A stretch of 64,000 nucleotides of DNA from CAVVAL01 sp963742725. GTDB taxonomy: Bacteria > Actinomycetota > Actinomycetes > Mycobacteriales > Cryptosporangiaceae. Where the stretch lies: the NCBI GenBank assembly GCA_963742725.1, contig CAVUMX010000003.1:744001-808000 (forward strand), written 5' to 3'. Shown here piece by piece: positions 17,490-26,947 of this stretch (positions are counted from its first letter, which is position 1; the number at the start of each line of letters is the position of its first letter). The position numbers and the translations under genes are program-made. The notes under the pieces were generated by a model, which saw only the letters and a program-made list of their open reading frames with translations, was not told the DNA's origin and ran no database searches.

Positions 17490-20015
17490 ATGCTGGTCAC
17501 GGGGGGTCCGACGCTGGCCGACCCGACGCTGGTCGGGCACAAGTTCGCGCGTCAGACGGCGATGCGCCGGGCCGGCTTCCCGGTACCGGAGTTCTTCTGC
17601 CTCCCCGCCGTCGACACCGCCGGGACGACGCGCGACGCGATCCTCGCGGCCGGCGTACCGGCGGCACTGGCCGCACCGCTGCTCGCCGCGTTCGACCGCC
17701 TCGTCGGCCCGGACGGCCTGGCCGCCGTACGGGCCTGCGTCGCCGCCGGCGCCGACGGGGCGGGGGAGGACGGCGCCGACGACCCGTTCGCCGGCCTCAG
17801 CGACTCTTTCCTCTACGTCACCCGCGACGAGCTGCTGGACCGGGTCGCCCGCTGCTGGGCGTCCGCGCACAACCCGGAGGCCGTCCGGTACCGGGAGCTG
17901 CGGGGCGCCGGCCCGGCCCGCGTGGCCGTCGGCGTCCAGCGGATGGTGCTCGGCACGCGGTCGTTCGTCGCGTTCACCCGCGACCCCCGCGACGGCGCGG
18001 CGCGGTGCGTGATCGCCGCCGCGTACGGCATCGGCGAGGGCGTCGTGCAGGAGAAGGCCGACGTCGACCACTTCTTCGTCGAGTCCGGCACCGTTCGCGC
18101 CGAGGTGGTGCACAAGGAGCGGATGCACACGCTGGGGCCCGACGTGGTGCCGGCCGAGCTGGCCGACATGCCGGTGCTCACCGACGCCGACGCCCGCCGG
18201 ATCGCCGCGCTCGCCGCCGACGTCGAGAAGTACTTCGGGCGTCCCCAGGACATCGAGGGGACGATCACCGCCGACGGCATGCTCCACCTGGTGCAGGCGC
18301 GCCCGATGGCCAAGGTCCCGGCCCCGGCGATTCCCTGGACCAACCACAACGTCACCGAGAGCTTCCCCGGCGTGACCTGCGCGCTCACGTTCAGCCAGGC
18401 CCGCGAGTTCTACCGGGGGACGTTCGGCGACTTCTACCGCCGCATGGGCGTCCCCGCCGCCACGCTGCGCCGCAACGGGCACCACCTGAGCCGGCTCATC
18501 GGCAGCCTCGGCGGCCACGTCTACTACCGGCTCGACGCCTGGTACGCCCTGCACGACCAGGTGCCGGGCTTCGAACTGATGCGTCCCACCTGGGAGAAGT
18601 CGCTCGGGCTGGAGGAGGAACACCGCCGGCCCGCGCCGCGCACGGGCCGGCTCCGGACGGTGCTCGCCGCGCCGGGCCTCGCGTACCGGCTGGTCCGGCA
18701 CCCCGGGGCGGTGCGCCGCTTCGTCCGCTGGTGGGACGGGCTGGCCGCCGGCCAGGGCGCGATCGAGGAGCTGTCCGCGCCGGAGCTGGTCGACCGGTAC
18801 CGGCGGCTGTGGTCCGAGGTCGGCGCCCGCTGGGGCGTCACGGTCGTCAACAGCTTCTACGCGCTCGCCGCCGTCACGATGGTGAACGCGCTGCTCCGCC
18901 GCTGGGTGGGCACCGACGGCGAGACCCTGCTCATCGGACTGCTGTGCGGCGGCCGCGAGAACCGGTCGGTCGCCGCCCTGCGGTCCGCCGTGGACCTCGC
19001 CGAACAGATCCGCGCCGCGCCCCGGCTCCGGACCGCGCTGCGCCGCACCGACGACCGGCGGCTCTGGGCCGAACTCGTCGCCGGACGGCACGGCACGGCC
19101 ATCGCCCGCGCGCTCGCCCGCCACCTCGACACGTACGGCGACCGGGCGCTGCACGACCTCAAGCTGGAGGTGCCGACGCCGCGCCAGCAGCCGTGGACGG
19201 TGCTCGCGACCCTCCGCCCGCTCCTGGACGCGGGCACGACGGTCGCCGGCAGCCGCGCCGACGAGCAGCGGGTACGCCGCCAGACCGAGGACGAGCTGCG
19301 CGCCCGGTGCCGGAACCCGCTGCGCCGGGCCGTCCTGCGGGCGTTGTTCGCGGCGCTGCGGTACCTCGTCCGGGCACGGGAGGACACCCGGTTCTGCCGC
19401 AGCCAGCTCTACGGCGTGACCCGGCGGATCCTGTGGCGGCTCGGCGAGCTGCTCGCGGACGCCGGCCACCTCGACGCCGCCACCGACGTCGCCGATCTCA
19501 CCGTGGACGAGGTCGTCGGCGCGTTCGACGGCACGCTGCCCGGCACCGACCTGCGCCCGCTCGTCCAGTTGCGCCGCGCCGGCCGGGAACAGCCGGCCGA
19601 CCTACCGCCGTACCTGACCACCGCGCCGGGCGCGCCCGCGTTCGCCGGGCTGCCCGGCCCCACGACCGACGTGCACGAGGCAGGCGATCTGTTGCGCGGG
19701 CTCGCGTCCAGCAAGGGGACGGTGCGCGGCGTGGCGCGGGTCGTCCTGGACCCGGCCGTCGCGGCCGAGACGTGCCAGGGCCGGGTCCTCATCGCCCGCG
19801 AGACCGATCCCGGCTGGCTGTTCCTCATGCTCGGCGCGAAGGCCATGGTCGTCGAGCGCGGCACGCTGCTGTCCCACACCGCCATCACCGGACGGCTGCT
19901 CGGCATCCCGACGGTCGTGGCCGTCACCGGTGCGACGAGCCGTATCGCCGACGGGGTCGAGGTCGAGGTCGACGGCACGGCCGGAACCGTCCGCATCCTC
20001 GGGGAGGCAGCGTGA
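17490..20015 (+). CDS. PEP-synthase-like phosphotransferase (PPDK/PEP-utilizing family)
   Basis: 841 residues. The N-terminal ATP-grasp half resembles phosphoenolpyruvate synthase: GHKFARQTAMRRAGFPVPEF, FAGLSDSFLYV, AAAYGIGEGVVQEKADVDHF, and DIEGTITADGMLHLVQARP (to ~residue 285). A long helical middle follows (~290-740), then the C-terminal swivelling phosphohistidine domain (KGTVRGVARVV and MVVERGTLLSHTAITGR, where His accepts phosphate, then IPTVVAV). The architecture resembles rifampin phosphotransferase-type and PEP-synthase-like enzymes that transfer phosphate from ATP to a small molecule; the substrate is unknown. ATG 17490 is 2 bases after the previous stop; GTG 17484 is an in-frame alternative. 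Confidence 0.83.
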   Translation: MLVTGGPTLADPTLVGHKFARQTAMRRAGFPVPEFFCLPAVDTAGTTRDAILAAGVPAALAAPLLAAFDRLVGPDGLAAVRACVAAGADGAGEDGADDPFAGLSDSFLYVTRDELLDRVARCWASAHNPEAVRYRELRGAGPARVAVGVQRMVLGTRSFVAFTRDPRDGAARCVIAAAYGIGEGVVQEKADVDHFFVESGTVRAEVVHKERMHTLGPDVVPAELADMPVLTDADARRIAALAADVEKYFGRPQDIEGTITADGMLHLVQARPMAKVPAPAIPWTNHNVTESFPGVTCALTFSQAREFYRGTFGDFYRRMGVPAATLRRNGHHLSRLIGSLGGHVYYRLDAWYALHDQVPGFELMRPTWEKSLGLEEEHRRPAPRTGRLRTVLAAPGLAYRLVRHPGAVRRFVRWWDGLAAGQGAIEELSAPELVDRYRRLWSEVGARWGVTVVNSFYALAAVTMVNALLRRWVGTDGETLLIGLLCGGRENRSVAALRSAVDLAEQIRAAPRLRTALRRTDDRRLWAELVAGRHGTAIARALARHLDTYGDRALHDLKLEVPTPRQQPWTVLATLRPLLDAGTTVAGSRADEQRVRRQTEDELRARCRNPLRRAVLRALFAALRYLVRAREDTRFCRSQLYGVTRRILWRLGELLADAGHLDAATDVADLTVDEVVGAFDGTLPGTDLRPLVQLRRAGREQPADLPPYLTTAPGAPAFAGLPGPTTDVHEAGDLLRGLASSKGTVRGVARVVLDPAVAAETCQGRVLIARETDPGWLFLMLGAKAMVVERGTLLSHTAITGRLLGIPTVVAVTGATSRIADGVEVEVDGTAGTVRILGEAA

Positions 20016-20040
20016 GCGAGCGGACCGGGAGCACAGCCTG

Positions 20041-21213
20041 ATGGACTTTCCCTTTGTGGAGCAGAGCGGCATGGCGTTGCCGGCCGAGTACGCGCAACTG
20101 CCACCGCTCGCGCCGGTGCGGCTCACCGGCGGGCGGGACGCGCTGCTGGTCACGCGGTACGAGGACGTCCGGGCGGTGCTCGCCGATCCCCGGTTCAGCC
20201 GGGCCGCGTACACGGCGGCCCCGATGTTCGCCCGGAGCTCCGCGTCCCTGGCGCTCGTCACCAGCGACGCGCCGCAGCACACGCGGCGGCGCCGGGCCGT
20301 CGCGCACGCGTTCACCGCTCGCCAGGCCCGGCAGTCGCGCGGTGACCTGGAACTGCTCGCCAACGAGCTGCTGACCGCGGCGCGCGGCGCGTACGACCTG
20401 GTCAGCGCGTTCACGTTGCCGTTCCCGATGATCGTCATGTGCCGGCTCCTCGGCCTGCCCGAGGACGATCGGCATCTCCTGCGGCCGTGGGTCGACGCGA
20501 TGATGTCGACGTTGGCGTACCCGGCGGAACAGGTCGCCCAGGCGCACACGGACATGAAGGCGTACTTCGCCCGCGCCCTGGAGCAGCGGCGTCGCGAACC
20601 GTCCGACGACCTACTCAGCCAGCTCGCGACCGACGCCACCCTCAGCGCGGAGGAGGCGGTGACGCTCGGCTCCGGGCTGCTCATCGCCGGGTACGAGACC
20701 ACCGCGAACCAGCTCGCGATCTGCGCCTACCTGCTGCTGCGGGACCCGTCGCTCACCCGGGAGTTCCGCCGCGCGCCGGCGGCCGCCGTGGACGAGATGC
20801 TGCGCTGGACGTCGTTCAACGCCACCGGCGGCATCCCGCACGTCGCCACCGAGGACGTGCGGCTGGCGGGCGGACTCGTCACCGCGGGGCAGGTCGTCGT
20901 CCCGCTGACCGACGCGGCGAACCGTGACGCCGGCACCTTCCCCGACCCGGACCGGATCGTCCCCGACCGGACCGGCCCGAGCCACCTCGCGTTCGGCCAC
21001 GGCCGCCACCACTGCCCGGGCGCCCATCTGGCCCGCACCGAACTGGAGGTCGGCCTGCTGGCGTTGCTCGAGTACGGCCTCGCCCTGGCTGTGCCCGAGC
21101 ACGCGCTGGCCTGGCGCCAGGGCATGTTCATCCGCGGCCTCTGGTCGCTCCCCGTCCACTGGAACAGCTCGACCGCCAAGGATCAGACAGCCGAGAAGAG
21201 GGCCGCCGCATGA
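20041..21213 (+). CDS. Cytochrome P450 (CYP107-like)
   Basis: 390 residues, soluble class I P450. I-helix AGYETT, ExxR in DEMLRWTS, heme loop FGHGRHHCPGAHLAR with cysteine ligand. The N-terminus is slightly short and begins directly with a proline-rich substrate-entry segment. Sequence style (LLVTRYEDVRAVLADPRFSR) fits the CYP105/107 group common in tailoring of actinomycete metabolites. The ATG is 26 bases after the previous stop. The gene ends by a 4-base ATGA overlap with the nucleotidyltransferase gene, so it is within the operon. It is clearly different from the P450 at 12.3 kb and the P450 domain at 55.6 kb. Confidence 0.94.
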   Translation: MDFPFVEQSGMALPAEYAQLPPLAPVRLTGGRDALLVTRYEDVRAVLADPRFSRAAYTAAPMFARSSASLALVTSDAPQHTRRRRAVAHAFTARQARQSRGDLELLANELLTAARGAYDLVSAFTLPFPMIVMCRLLGLPEDDRHLLRPWVDAMMSTLAYPAEQVAQAHTDMKAYFARALEQRRREPSDDLLSQLATDATLSAEEAVTLGSGLLIAGYETTANQLAICAYLLLRDPSLTREFRRAPAAAVDEMLRWTSFNATGGIPHVATEDVRLAGGLVTAGQVVVPLTDAANRDAGTFPDPDRIVPDRTGPSHLAFGHGRHHCPGAHLARTELEVGLLALLEYGLALAVPEHALAWRQGMFIRGLWSLPVHWNSSTAKDQTAEKRAAA

Positions 21214-22373
21214 TCGTGCCTGACATCTGTTTCTCGCCCGGGCAGGTCGCCGCCGCGCGGGGCGTCCTCGGCCGCCTCGACGGCGCCGAACTCGCGTTCC
21301 TCGGCGGCAGCCTCGCCGTCGGGCTCGGCCACGCGACGTCCGACATCGACCTGTACGTCGTCGGCCCCGGACTGCCCGACCGCGAGATGTCCTACCAGCA
21401 CGACGGCGTGTGGGTGCACGTCAACCCCCTCGCAGCCGCGAAGGTCCGCGACCTCGTCGCGCTGGCGACGGACTACCGCGCCACCGGCATGGACCGCTCC
21501 CAGCTCGCCGCCGACGTCAAGACGCTGAACGCCCTCGTCCGGCTCGCGACCGGATGGCGGCTCCACGCGAACCCCGACTGGGCCGAGCTGCTGGACACGA
21601 TGGACCGGGGCGTGGTCCGCCAGGTGCTCGCCGCCCGCCACGCCAACGTGTTCGCCGCCTACGCCGAGGACGCGTGCGGCGCGCTCAGCACGGGCGACCC
21701 GCTCACGGCGGTCACCGCCTCCCAGCTCGCGCTCGAATCGGCCGCCGAGGCCACGCTGGCCGCGTCCGACGACGTCTACCTCGGCCCGAAGTTCCTGTTC
21801 CGGCGGCTGGCCCGCAACCCGGTCACGGCGGCATGGTCCAAGCGGATCTGGGAGCTGACCCACCAGGAGCTGAACCCCGCCTCCCGCGCGGCCGTCGAGG
21901 CCACGGTGGAGGAGCGGCTGCTCGCCGGGAGCCACCTGCTGGCGTGGTGCGCGGTCGACGGCTGGGACGCGCCGCTCACGGCGGTTCCGCTGCCGGACAC
22001 GGGATCGGACGGGCCGCGGCGCAGCGGGCTGTTCGCGCCGGTCCGGTTCGTCGACGGATGGGCCCTGATCGGCCCCGAGGACGGGTACGCCGTGTCGGAA
22101 GGGACGGTGCGGCTGTGGCGCCGCCTCGACGGCCGTCCGTGGCAGGAGCTCCTCGCCGCCCTGCCCGCGCAGGAACCGACCCTCGCCGGCCACACCGCCG
22201 GGGAGATCGGCGCCGCGCTCACGACCCTCGCCAAGCTCGGCGCGGTCGAACCCGGCTGGACGTCCGGCGTCGCGGGGACCCCGTCGCCGGCCCTGTTCGC
22301 CGACCTCGCCCCCCATTTCAGCTGCCACCCCAAGGCCGACCCGAAGGCCGACACGGAGGCCCGGTCATGCTGA
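21210..22373 (+). CDS. Nucleotidyltransferase-fold protein
   Basis: 387 residues. The N-terminal domain has the polymerase-beta-like nucleotidyltransferase signature GGSLAVGLGHATSDIDLYVV (about 31-50): Gly-Ser followed by Asp-x-Asp for metal binding. A helical middle follows (~100-240), and a C-terminal segment (RLWRRLDGRPWQELLAAL, then HTAGEIGAALTTLAKLGAVE) looks like a small winged-helix or PqqD-like domain. The likely reaction is NMP transfer to a small molecule or carrier, as in aminoglycoside-type nucleotidyltransferases; the target is unknown. Starts by ATGA overlap with the P450 and overlaps the next gene by 7 bases. Confidence 0.72.
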   Translation: MIVPDICFSPGQVAAARGVLGRLDGAELAFLGGSLAVGLGHATSDIDLYVVGPGLPDREMSYQHDGVWVHVNPLAAAKVRDLVALATDYRATGMDRSQLAADVKTLNALVRLATGWRLHANPDWAELLDTMDRGVVRQVLAARHANVFAAYAEDACGALSTGDPLTAVTASQLALESAAEATLAASDDVYLGPKFLFRRLARNPVTAAWSKRIWELTHQELNPASRAAVEATVEERLLAGSHLLAWCAVDGWDAPLTAVPLPDTGSDGPRRSGLFAPVRFVDGWALIGPEDGYAVSEGTVRLWRRLDGRPWQELLAALPAQEPTLAGHTAGEIGAALTTLAKLGAVEPGWTSGVAGTPSPALFADLAPHFSCHPKADPKADTEARSC

Positions 22374-22993
22374 TCGCCATCGTCGGCGCGGACGGCGCCG
22401 GCAAGTCGACCGTCACCGCCGCGGCCCGCGTCCAGCTCGAAGCCGCCGGCTACCCGGCGCGGGTCCTCGACCGGTGGGACATCATCGCCAACCCCGCATA
22501 CCCGACCGGCGAGTTCCTGCGCGACGACGAACGGCTGGTGCGGTCCTGCGCCGCCCGGATGACCGGACCGTCGCGGGCGCTGTTCCTGCTCTGGGCGTCC
22601 GCAATGGCCCTGACCGACGAGCGGCGGGCCGCCCCGGACGGCGAGATCACGCTGCTCGACGGCTACTGGATGAAGCACGCCGCGAGCGAGGTGGCGTCCG
22701 GGCTCGACCGCACCTGGATCGAGCGGGTCGCCGACGGCCTGCCCCGCCCGGACCTGACCGTGTACCTGCGCACCACGCCCGAACTGGCCTGGGAGCGCAA
22801 GGGCGGCGACGTCTACCCGTACGAGTGCGGCATGGACCTGACCTGCGCGAAGCCGAGCTTCCTGGCGCACCAGCGCAAGATCAACGCCACGCTGGAGACC
22901 TGGGCGCGCCGGTACGGCTGGGTCACGGTGGACGCCACCGCACCGGTGAACATGGTGGTCATGCACGCCCTGGAGGCCCGGCTGTGCGCGTAG
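22367..22993 (+). CDS. Thymidylate-kinase-like P-loop NTPase
   Basis: 208 residues. Walker A GADGAGKST at residues ~6-14 and an overall thymidylate-kinase-like layout: ARVLDRWDIIANP, a Walker-B-like LLDGYW, and DLTVYLRTTPELAWERK (the LID region). The genomic thymidylate kinase would not be expected inside such an operon, so a dedicated small-molecule kinase is more likely. The start overlaps the nucleotidyltransferase gene by 7 bases and the end overlaps the KASIII-like gene by 10 bases. Together with the neighbouring PEP-synthase-like and nucleotidyltransferase genes it suggests phosphorylation and nucleotidylation steps in the pathway (inference). Confidence 0.8.
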   Translation: MLIAIVGADGAGKSTVTAAARVQLEAAGYPARVLDRWDIIANPAYPTGEFLRDDERLVRSCAARMTGPSRALFLLWASAMALTDERRAAPDGEITLLDGYWMKHAASEVASGLDRTWIERVADGLPRPDLTVYLRTTPELAWERKGGDVYPYECGMDLTCAKPSFLAHQRKINATLETWARRYGWVTVDATAPVNMVVMHALEARLCA

Positions 22994-24018
22994 ACGGATT
23001 GTTCCTCGCCGGGATCGGCGCTTGCGTCCCGCCGCCGACCAGCGCGGCCGACGCGGTCGCCCGTGGCGAGTACGACGCCGACGAGTACGCCCGCAGCGGC
23101 TGGACCGGCGCGGCCGACGCCGGCGACACGCCCGCGCCCGATCTCGCCGTGACGGCCGCCCGCGAGGCGATGGCCATGTCCGGGCACGAGCCCGGCGAGA
23201 TCGATCTCGTCCTGCACGCGAGCAGCTACCACCAGGGGCCGGAAGGGTGGTCGCCCGCGCACTACGTCCAGCACCACGCGGTCGGCGGGGACGCGCCTGC
23301 GCTCGAACTGCGGCAGACCTGCAACGGCATGTGGGTCGGCGTCGACCTGGCCGCGTGCTACCTCGCGGCGGTTCCCGGCCGGACCGCCGCCCTGATCACC
23401 GGCGCGGACAACTTCAACGCCCCGCTGATCAGCCGGTGGCGGTACGCGTCCGGGCTGGCGTCCGGGCGCAGCTCGATCTTCGGCGACGGCGGTACCGCTC
23501 TCGTCCTGTCCCGGCGGGCGGGTTTCGCGGAGCTGCTGTCGGTCTGCTCGGGATCGATCCCGGAGCTGGAGGAGATCTACCGGGGCGACGAGGCGCTGTT
23601 CCCGCCGGCGGCGACCGTCGGGCGCGAGCTGCGGCTCGGCGAGCGGATGGCGGCCTACGCCGAGACCCGTCCGGGGCTGCTGTCGTGGGCCGCGTCCCGG
23701 CTGGCCGAGGTCCGGACCGACCTCGCCAAGCAGGCCCTCGCCGAGGCCGGCCTGGCGCCCGACGACATCACCCGCGCGACGCACGTTTTCGCGGGAGATG
23801 TCCGGCACGTGCGGCAGGTGCTGGAGCCGATCGGCATTCCCGCCGAACGTGGCCTGCTCGAGTTCGGCCGCGCGCGTGGTCATCTCGGGGTCAACGACCA
23901 CGTCGCCGGGCTGCATCACCTGGTCGAGACTGCGCAGGTCACGTCAGGTGACCACGTCCTGATCGTGAGTAATGGGGCCGGCACCGGCCTGACCTGCGCG
24001 GTGGTTCGAATCAGTTAA
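22984..24018 (+). CDS. KASIII-like 3-oxoacyl-ACP synthase
   Basis: 344 residues. Thiolase-fold KASIII pattern: GIGACVPPP at the start, the active-site region LRQTCNGMWVGVDLA with Cys, FGDGGTALVLSR, and the C-terminal FAGDVRHV plus GHLGVNDHVAGLHHL, which would supply the His and Asn partners. The usual GN motif is changed around GHLGVND. Relatives of this type act as initiating condensing enzymes or as ester/acyl-transferring synthases in secondary metabolism. GTG 22984 is chosen since the fold starts there; it overlaps the kinase gene by 10 bases. Last gene of the AfsA-like operon. Confidence 0.85.
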   Translation: MRVDGLFLAGIGACVPPPTSAADAVARGEYDADEYARSGWTGAADAGDTPAPDLAVTAAREAMAMSGHEPGEIDLVLHASSYHQGPEGWSPAHYVQHHAVGGDAPALELRQTCNGMWVGVDLAACYLAAVPGRTAALITGADNFNAPLISRWRYASGLASGRSSIFGDGGTALVLSRRAGFAELLSVCSGSIPELEEIYRGDEALFPPAATVGRELRLGERMAAYAETRPGLLSWAASRLAEVRTDLAKQALAEAGLAPDDITRATHVFAGDVRHVRQVLEPIGIPAERGLLEFGRARGHLGVNDHVAGLHHLVETAQVTSGDHVLIVSNGAGTGLTCAVVRIS

Positions 24019-24073
24019 CTATTGCGTGTCATACGTTTCCCGCGGACCGCCATCCCGATCTACTGTGTGTTGT

Positions 24074-24083
24074 TGCGTACGCA
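24074..24083. promoter_or_regulatory. 10-bp palindrome upstream of the sensor-kinase operon
   Basis: TGCGTACGCA is a perfect palindrome in the 136-bp gap before the small membrane protein gene at 24155. Two copies of CACGTGA follow at 24116 and 24130. Function as operator is inference only. Confidence 0.25.
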
Positions 24084-24154
24084 CTAAGTGTCGACGTTGC
24101 GCGCTGCCGGGGGAGCACGTGATGCCGTCCACGTGAGGGGGGCGGGCTGCCGGC

Positions 24155-24361
24155 ATGGCGAGGCCCAGAGGGGACGAGAGGTTCAGCGCACGGCTCGTGG
24201 CAGTGGCCGTGCTCGGGCTCCTCCTGATCGTGCCGCCGATCGTCACGATCTTCGATAGCGGCCGCCAGGTCTTCGGCGTACCCCTGATCTGGGCCTACCT
24301 GTTCGGCGTCTGGGCGGGGATCATCGTCGCGGTCGCCGTCCTCGTCCACCGGTCGGGATGA
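24155..24361 (+). CDS. Small two-TM membrane protein upstream of symporter-kinase
   Basis: 68 residues with two hydrophobic segments (VAVAVLGLLLIVPPIVTIF, about 15-33, and VPLIWAYLFGVWAGIIVAVA, about 42-61) and a basic N-terminus MARPRGDER. It ends 3 bp before the symporter-histidine-kinase start. Small subunit-like proteins of this shape commonly precede sodium:solute symporter genes; here it may be a partner subunit of the fused symporter domain. ATG 24155 is preceded by a purine-rich GAGGGGGGCGGG stretch. Confidence 0.7.
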   Translation: MARPRGDERFSARLVAVAVLGLLLIVPPIVTIFDSGRQVFGVPLIWAYLFGVWAGIIVAVAVLVHRSG

Positions 24362-24364
24362 CGG

Positions 24365-26947
24365 ATGCTGCAGACCTGGGTCGTGGTCGTCACCTCGGCG
24401 CTCTATCTCGGACTTCTCTTCGCGGTGGCGTTCTACGCTGACCGCCGCGCCGACGCCGGCCGCAGCCTGATCAGCGGCGGAACGATCTACGCCCTCTCGC
24501 TGGCCGTCTACGCCACCTCCTGGACGTACTACGGGAGCGTCGGGCGGGGCGCCACCTCCGGGATCGAGTTCCTGCCGATCTACCTCGGCCCCACGCTGAT
24601 GCTCGCGCTCGGCTGGCTCGTGCTCCGGCGGATCATCCGGATCAGCCGCCGCAACCGCATCACGTCGCTGGCCGACTTCGTCTCCGCCCGCTACGGCAAG
24701 AGCGCGTCGCTCGGCGCGCTGGTCACGATCATCGCCGTCGTCGGCGTCGTGCCGTACATCTCGCTCCAGCTCAAGGCGGTCTCGAACACGTTCGAGATGA
24801 TCCGGCGCCACCCGGACATCACGTCGAGCTCGCAGCTCGGCGAGGTGCCCCTGCTCCAGGACACGGCGCTCTACGTCGCGCTGCTGCTCGCCGGCTTCAC
24901 GATCCTGTTCGGCACCCGCCACCTCGACGCCACCGAACGGCACGAGGGGATGGTCGCCGCGATCGCGTTCGAGGCCGTCGTGAAGCTGATCGCGTTCGTC
25001 GCGGCCGGGATCTTCGTGGTGTTCGGCCTGTTCGGCGGCTTCGGTGACCTGTTCAGCCAGGCGTCCGACGCCGACCTCGGCGCGTTGTTCACGCTCGGCG
25101 GCGACGGCGGGTACGTCAGCTGGGTCTGGCTCACGATCCTGTCGATGCTCGCTGTCGTGCTGCTGCCCCGGCAGTGGCAGGTGGCGGTGGTGGAGAACGT
25201 CAGCGAGTCGCACGTCAAGCGGGCGATGTGGCTGTTTCCGCTGTACCTGCTCGCGATCAACGTCTTCGTGCTGCCGATCGCCGCGGCTGGGCTGCTCCGG
25301 TTCGGCGGTGACGTCGACGCCGACACGTACGTCCTCACGCTGCCGATGGCCGAAGGCCAGCAGATCCTCGCCCTGCTCGTCTTCATCGGCGGGCTGAGCG
25401 CCGCCACCGGCATGATCATCGTCGAGACCGTCGCGCTGAGCACGATGGTGTCGAACTCGGTCGTCATGCCGGCGCTGCTGCGGGCGAAGTCGCGGCTCGT
25501 GCAGCGGCCTGACCTGTCCGGGCTCGTGCTCGGCATCCGGCGCACGACGATCGTGGCGATCCTGCTGCTCGGGTACGGGTACTTCCGGCTGGCCGGCGAA
25601 GGCCCCGGGCTCGTGTCGATCGGGCTCGTGTCGTTCGCGGCCGTGGCTCAGTTCGCGCCGGCCATCCTCGGCGGCCTGTTCTGGCGCGGTGGCACCCGCA
25701 ACGGCGCCCTCGCGGGGCTGAGCGCGGGGTTCGTCGTCTGGGCGTACACGCTGCTGCTGCCGTCCTTCGCCGCCGACGGGCTCCTGTCGACCGCGTTCCT
25801 GGACGAGGGGCCGTTCGGTATCGCGCTGCTGCGCCCCGAGGCGCTGTTCGGCGTGGACGGCATCGACAACGTCAGCCACGCGATGTTCTGGAGCATGCTC
25901 GTGAACGTCGGCGCGTACGTAGGCGTGTCCCTCGCGTCCCGGCCCGGGGCCACAGAACAGGCGCAGGCCGTGCTGTTCGTCGACGCCCTCGCCGACCCGG
26001 TCCGGCCGCGGCTCTGGCGCCAGCGGGTGACGGTCGGCGAGCTGCGCGTCCTGCTGACCCAGTTCATCGGACCGGCCGCCGCCGCCGCGGTTCTGCGCGG
26101 CCAGAGCTCCCAACCCCGGCTGGAGACGGCCGCCGCCGAGCCGGAACTGGTCCACCACGTCGAGACGGTGCTCGCCGGGTCCGTCGGCTCGGCGTCCGCG
26201 CGCCTCGTGATCGCCTCGGTCGCGGGGGAGGAACAGCTCCGCGTGGACGAGGTGATGGAGATGATCGACGAGGCGTCACACGTCGCCGCGCTGGAGGAAC
26301 GGCACCGGCTCGCCCGCGAACTTCACGACTCGGTGTCCCAGGCGCTGTTCTCGATGACCCTGCACACACGCGCGGTCGAACTGGCCGTCGAGCGCGAGGG
26401 CGGCGAGCCCAGCGGGCGCGTCGTCCGGGGCCTCGCCGAACTGCGGAACCTCACCGAGGGCGCGCTCGCGGAGATGCGGGCGTCGATCTTCCAGCTCCGT
26501 CCGGAGGCGCTCCACGAGGAGGGGCTGGCGGCGGCTGTCGAGAAGCACGCCGCCGCGGTCGCCGCGCGGGAAGGCCTGCACGTCGTCGTCCGCGCCCCGG
26601 GCGACCGGCTCCCGCTCGACGACCGGGCCGAGGAGGAGCTGTTCCGCGTCGTCCAGGAGGCTTTGCACAACAGCGTCAAGCACGCACGGCCGTCGCGGGT
26701 GGACATCGATCTGGCCACAGAGGACGGCGTGATGGTCGTGGAGGTCCGGGACGACGGCATCGGCTTCGACCCCACCGTCTCCACACCTGGACACCTGGGG
26801 CTGGAGACGATGCGTGAACGGACCCAGCGGATCGGTGGTTGGCTGACGGTGGACAGCTCGCCGGACAGGTCGACGACAGTGCGGGCGACGCTGCCGCGAT
26901 CGTCACGACACTGGAATGCGGAAGGGTGGAGCGACGATGACGAGTGA
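24365..26947 (+). CDS. Sodium:solute symporter-like sensor histidine kinase
   Basis: 860 residues. The first ~540 form a multi-pass SSS-symporter domain (WTYYGSVGRGATSGIEFLPIYLG, SLADFVSARYGKSASLG, GLSAATGMIIVETVALSTMV). A linker leads to a HisKA_3 dimerisation helix with phospho-accepting His654 in LARELHDSVSQALFSMTLH and a HATPase domain (EEELFRVVQEALHNSVKHA, VRDDGIGFDP, GHLGLETMRER). This links substrate transport or sensing to a NarL-type response regulator encoded immediately downstream, with overlapping genes. It probably senses a solute by transport or binding, as in CbrA-like kinases. Confidence 0.93.
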   Translation: MLQTWVVVVTSALYLGLLFAVAFYADRRADAGRSLISGGTIYALSLAVYATSWTYYGSVGRGATSGIEFLPIYLGPTLMLALGWLVLRRIIRISRRNRITSLADFVSARYGKSASLGALVTIIAVVGVVPYISLQLKAVSNTFEMIRRHPDITSSSQLGEVPLLQDTALYVALLLAGFTILFGTRHLDATERHEGMVAAIAFEAVVKLIAFVAAGIFVVFGLFGGFGDLFSQASDADLGALFTLGGDGGYVSWVWLTILSMLAVVLLPRQWQVAVVENVSESHVKRAMWLFPLYLLAINVFVLPIAAAGLLRFGGDVDADTYVLTLPMAEGQQILALLVFIGGLSAATGMIIVETVALSTMVSNSVVMPALLRAKSRLVQRPDLSGLVLGIRRTTIVAILLLGYGYFRLAGEGPGLVSIGLVSFAAVAQFAPAILGGLFWRGGTRNGALAGLSAGFVVWAYTLLLPSFAADGLLSTAFLDEGPFGIALLRPEALFGVDGIDNVSHAMFWSMLVNVGAYVGVSLASRPGATEQAQAVLFVDALADPVRPRLWRQRVTVGELRVLLTQFIGPAAAAAVLRGQSSQPRLETAAAEPELVHHVETVLAGSVGSASARLVIASVAGEEQLRVDEVMEMIDEASHVAALEERHRLARELHDSVSQALFSMTLHTRAVELAVEREGGEPSGRVVRGLAELRNLTEGALAEMRASIFQLRPEALHEEGLAAAVEKHAAAVAAREGLHVVVRAPGDRLPLDDRAEEELFRVVQEALHNSVKHARPSRVDIDLATEDGVMVVEVRDDGIGFDPTVSTPGHLGLETMRERTQRIGGWLTVDSSPDRSTTVRATLPRSSRHWNAEGWSDDDE

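Noticed and set aside
22367..22993. Housekeeping thymidylate kinase
   Set aside because: Position inside an overlapping biosynthetic operon and divergence from the canonical enzyme make a pathway-specific kinase more likely; tmk is not assigned.
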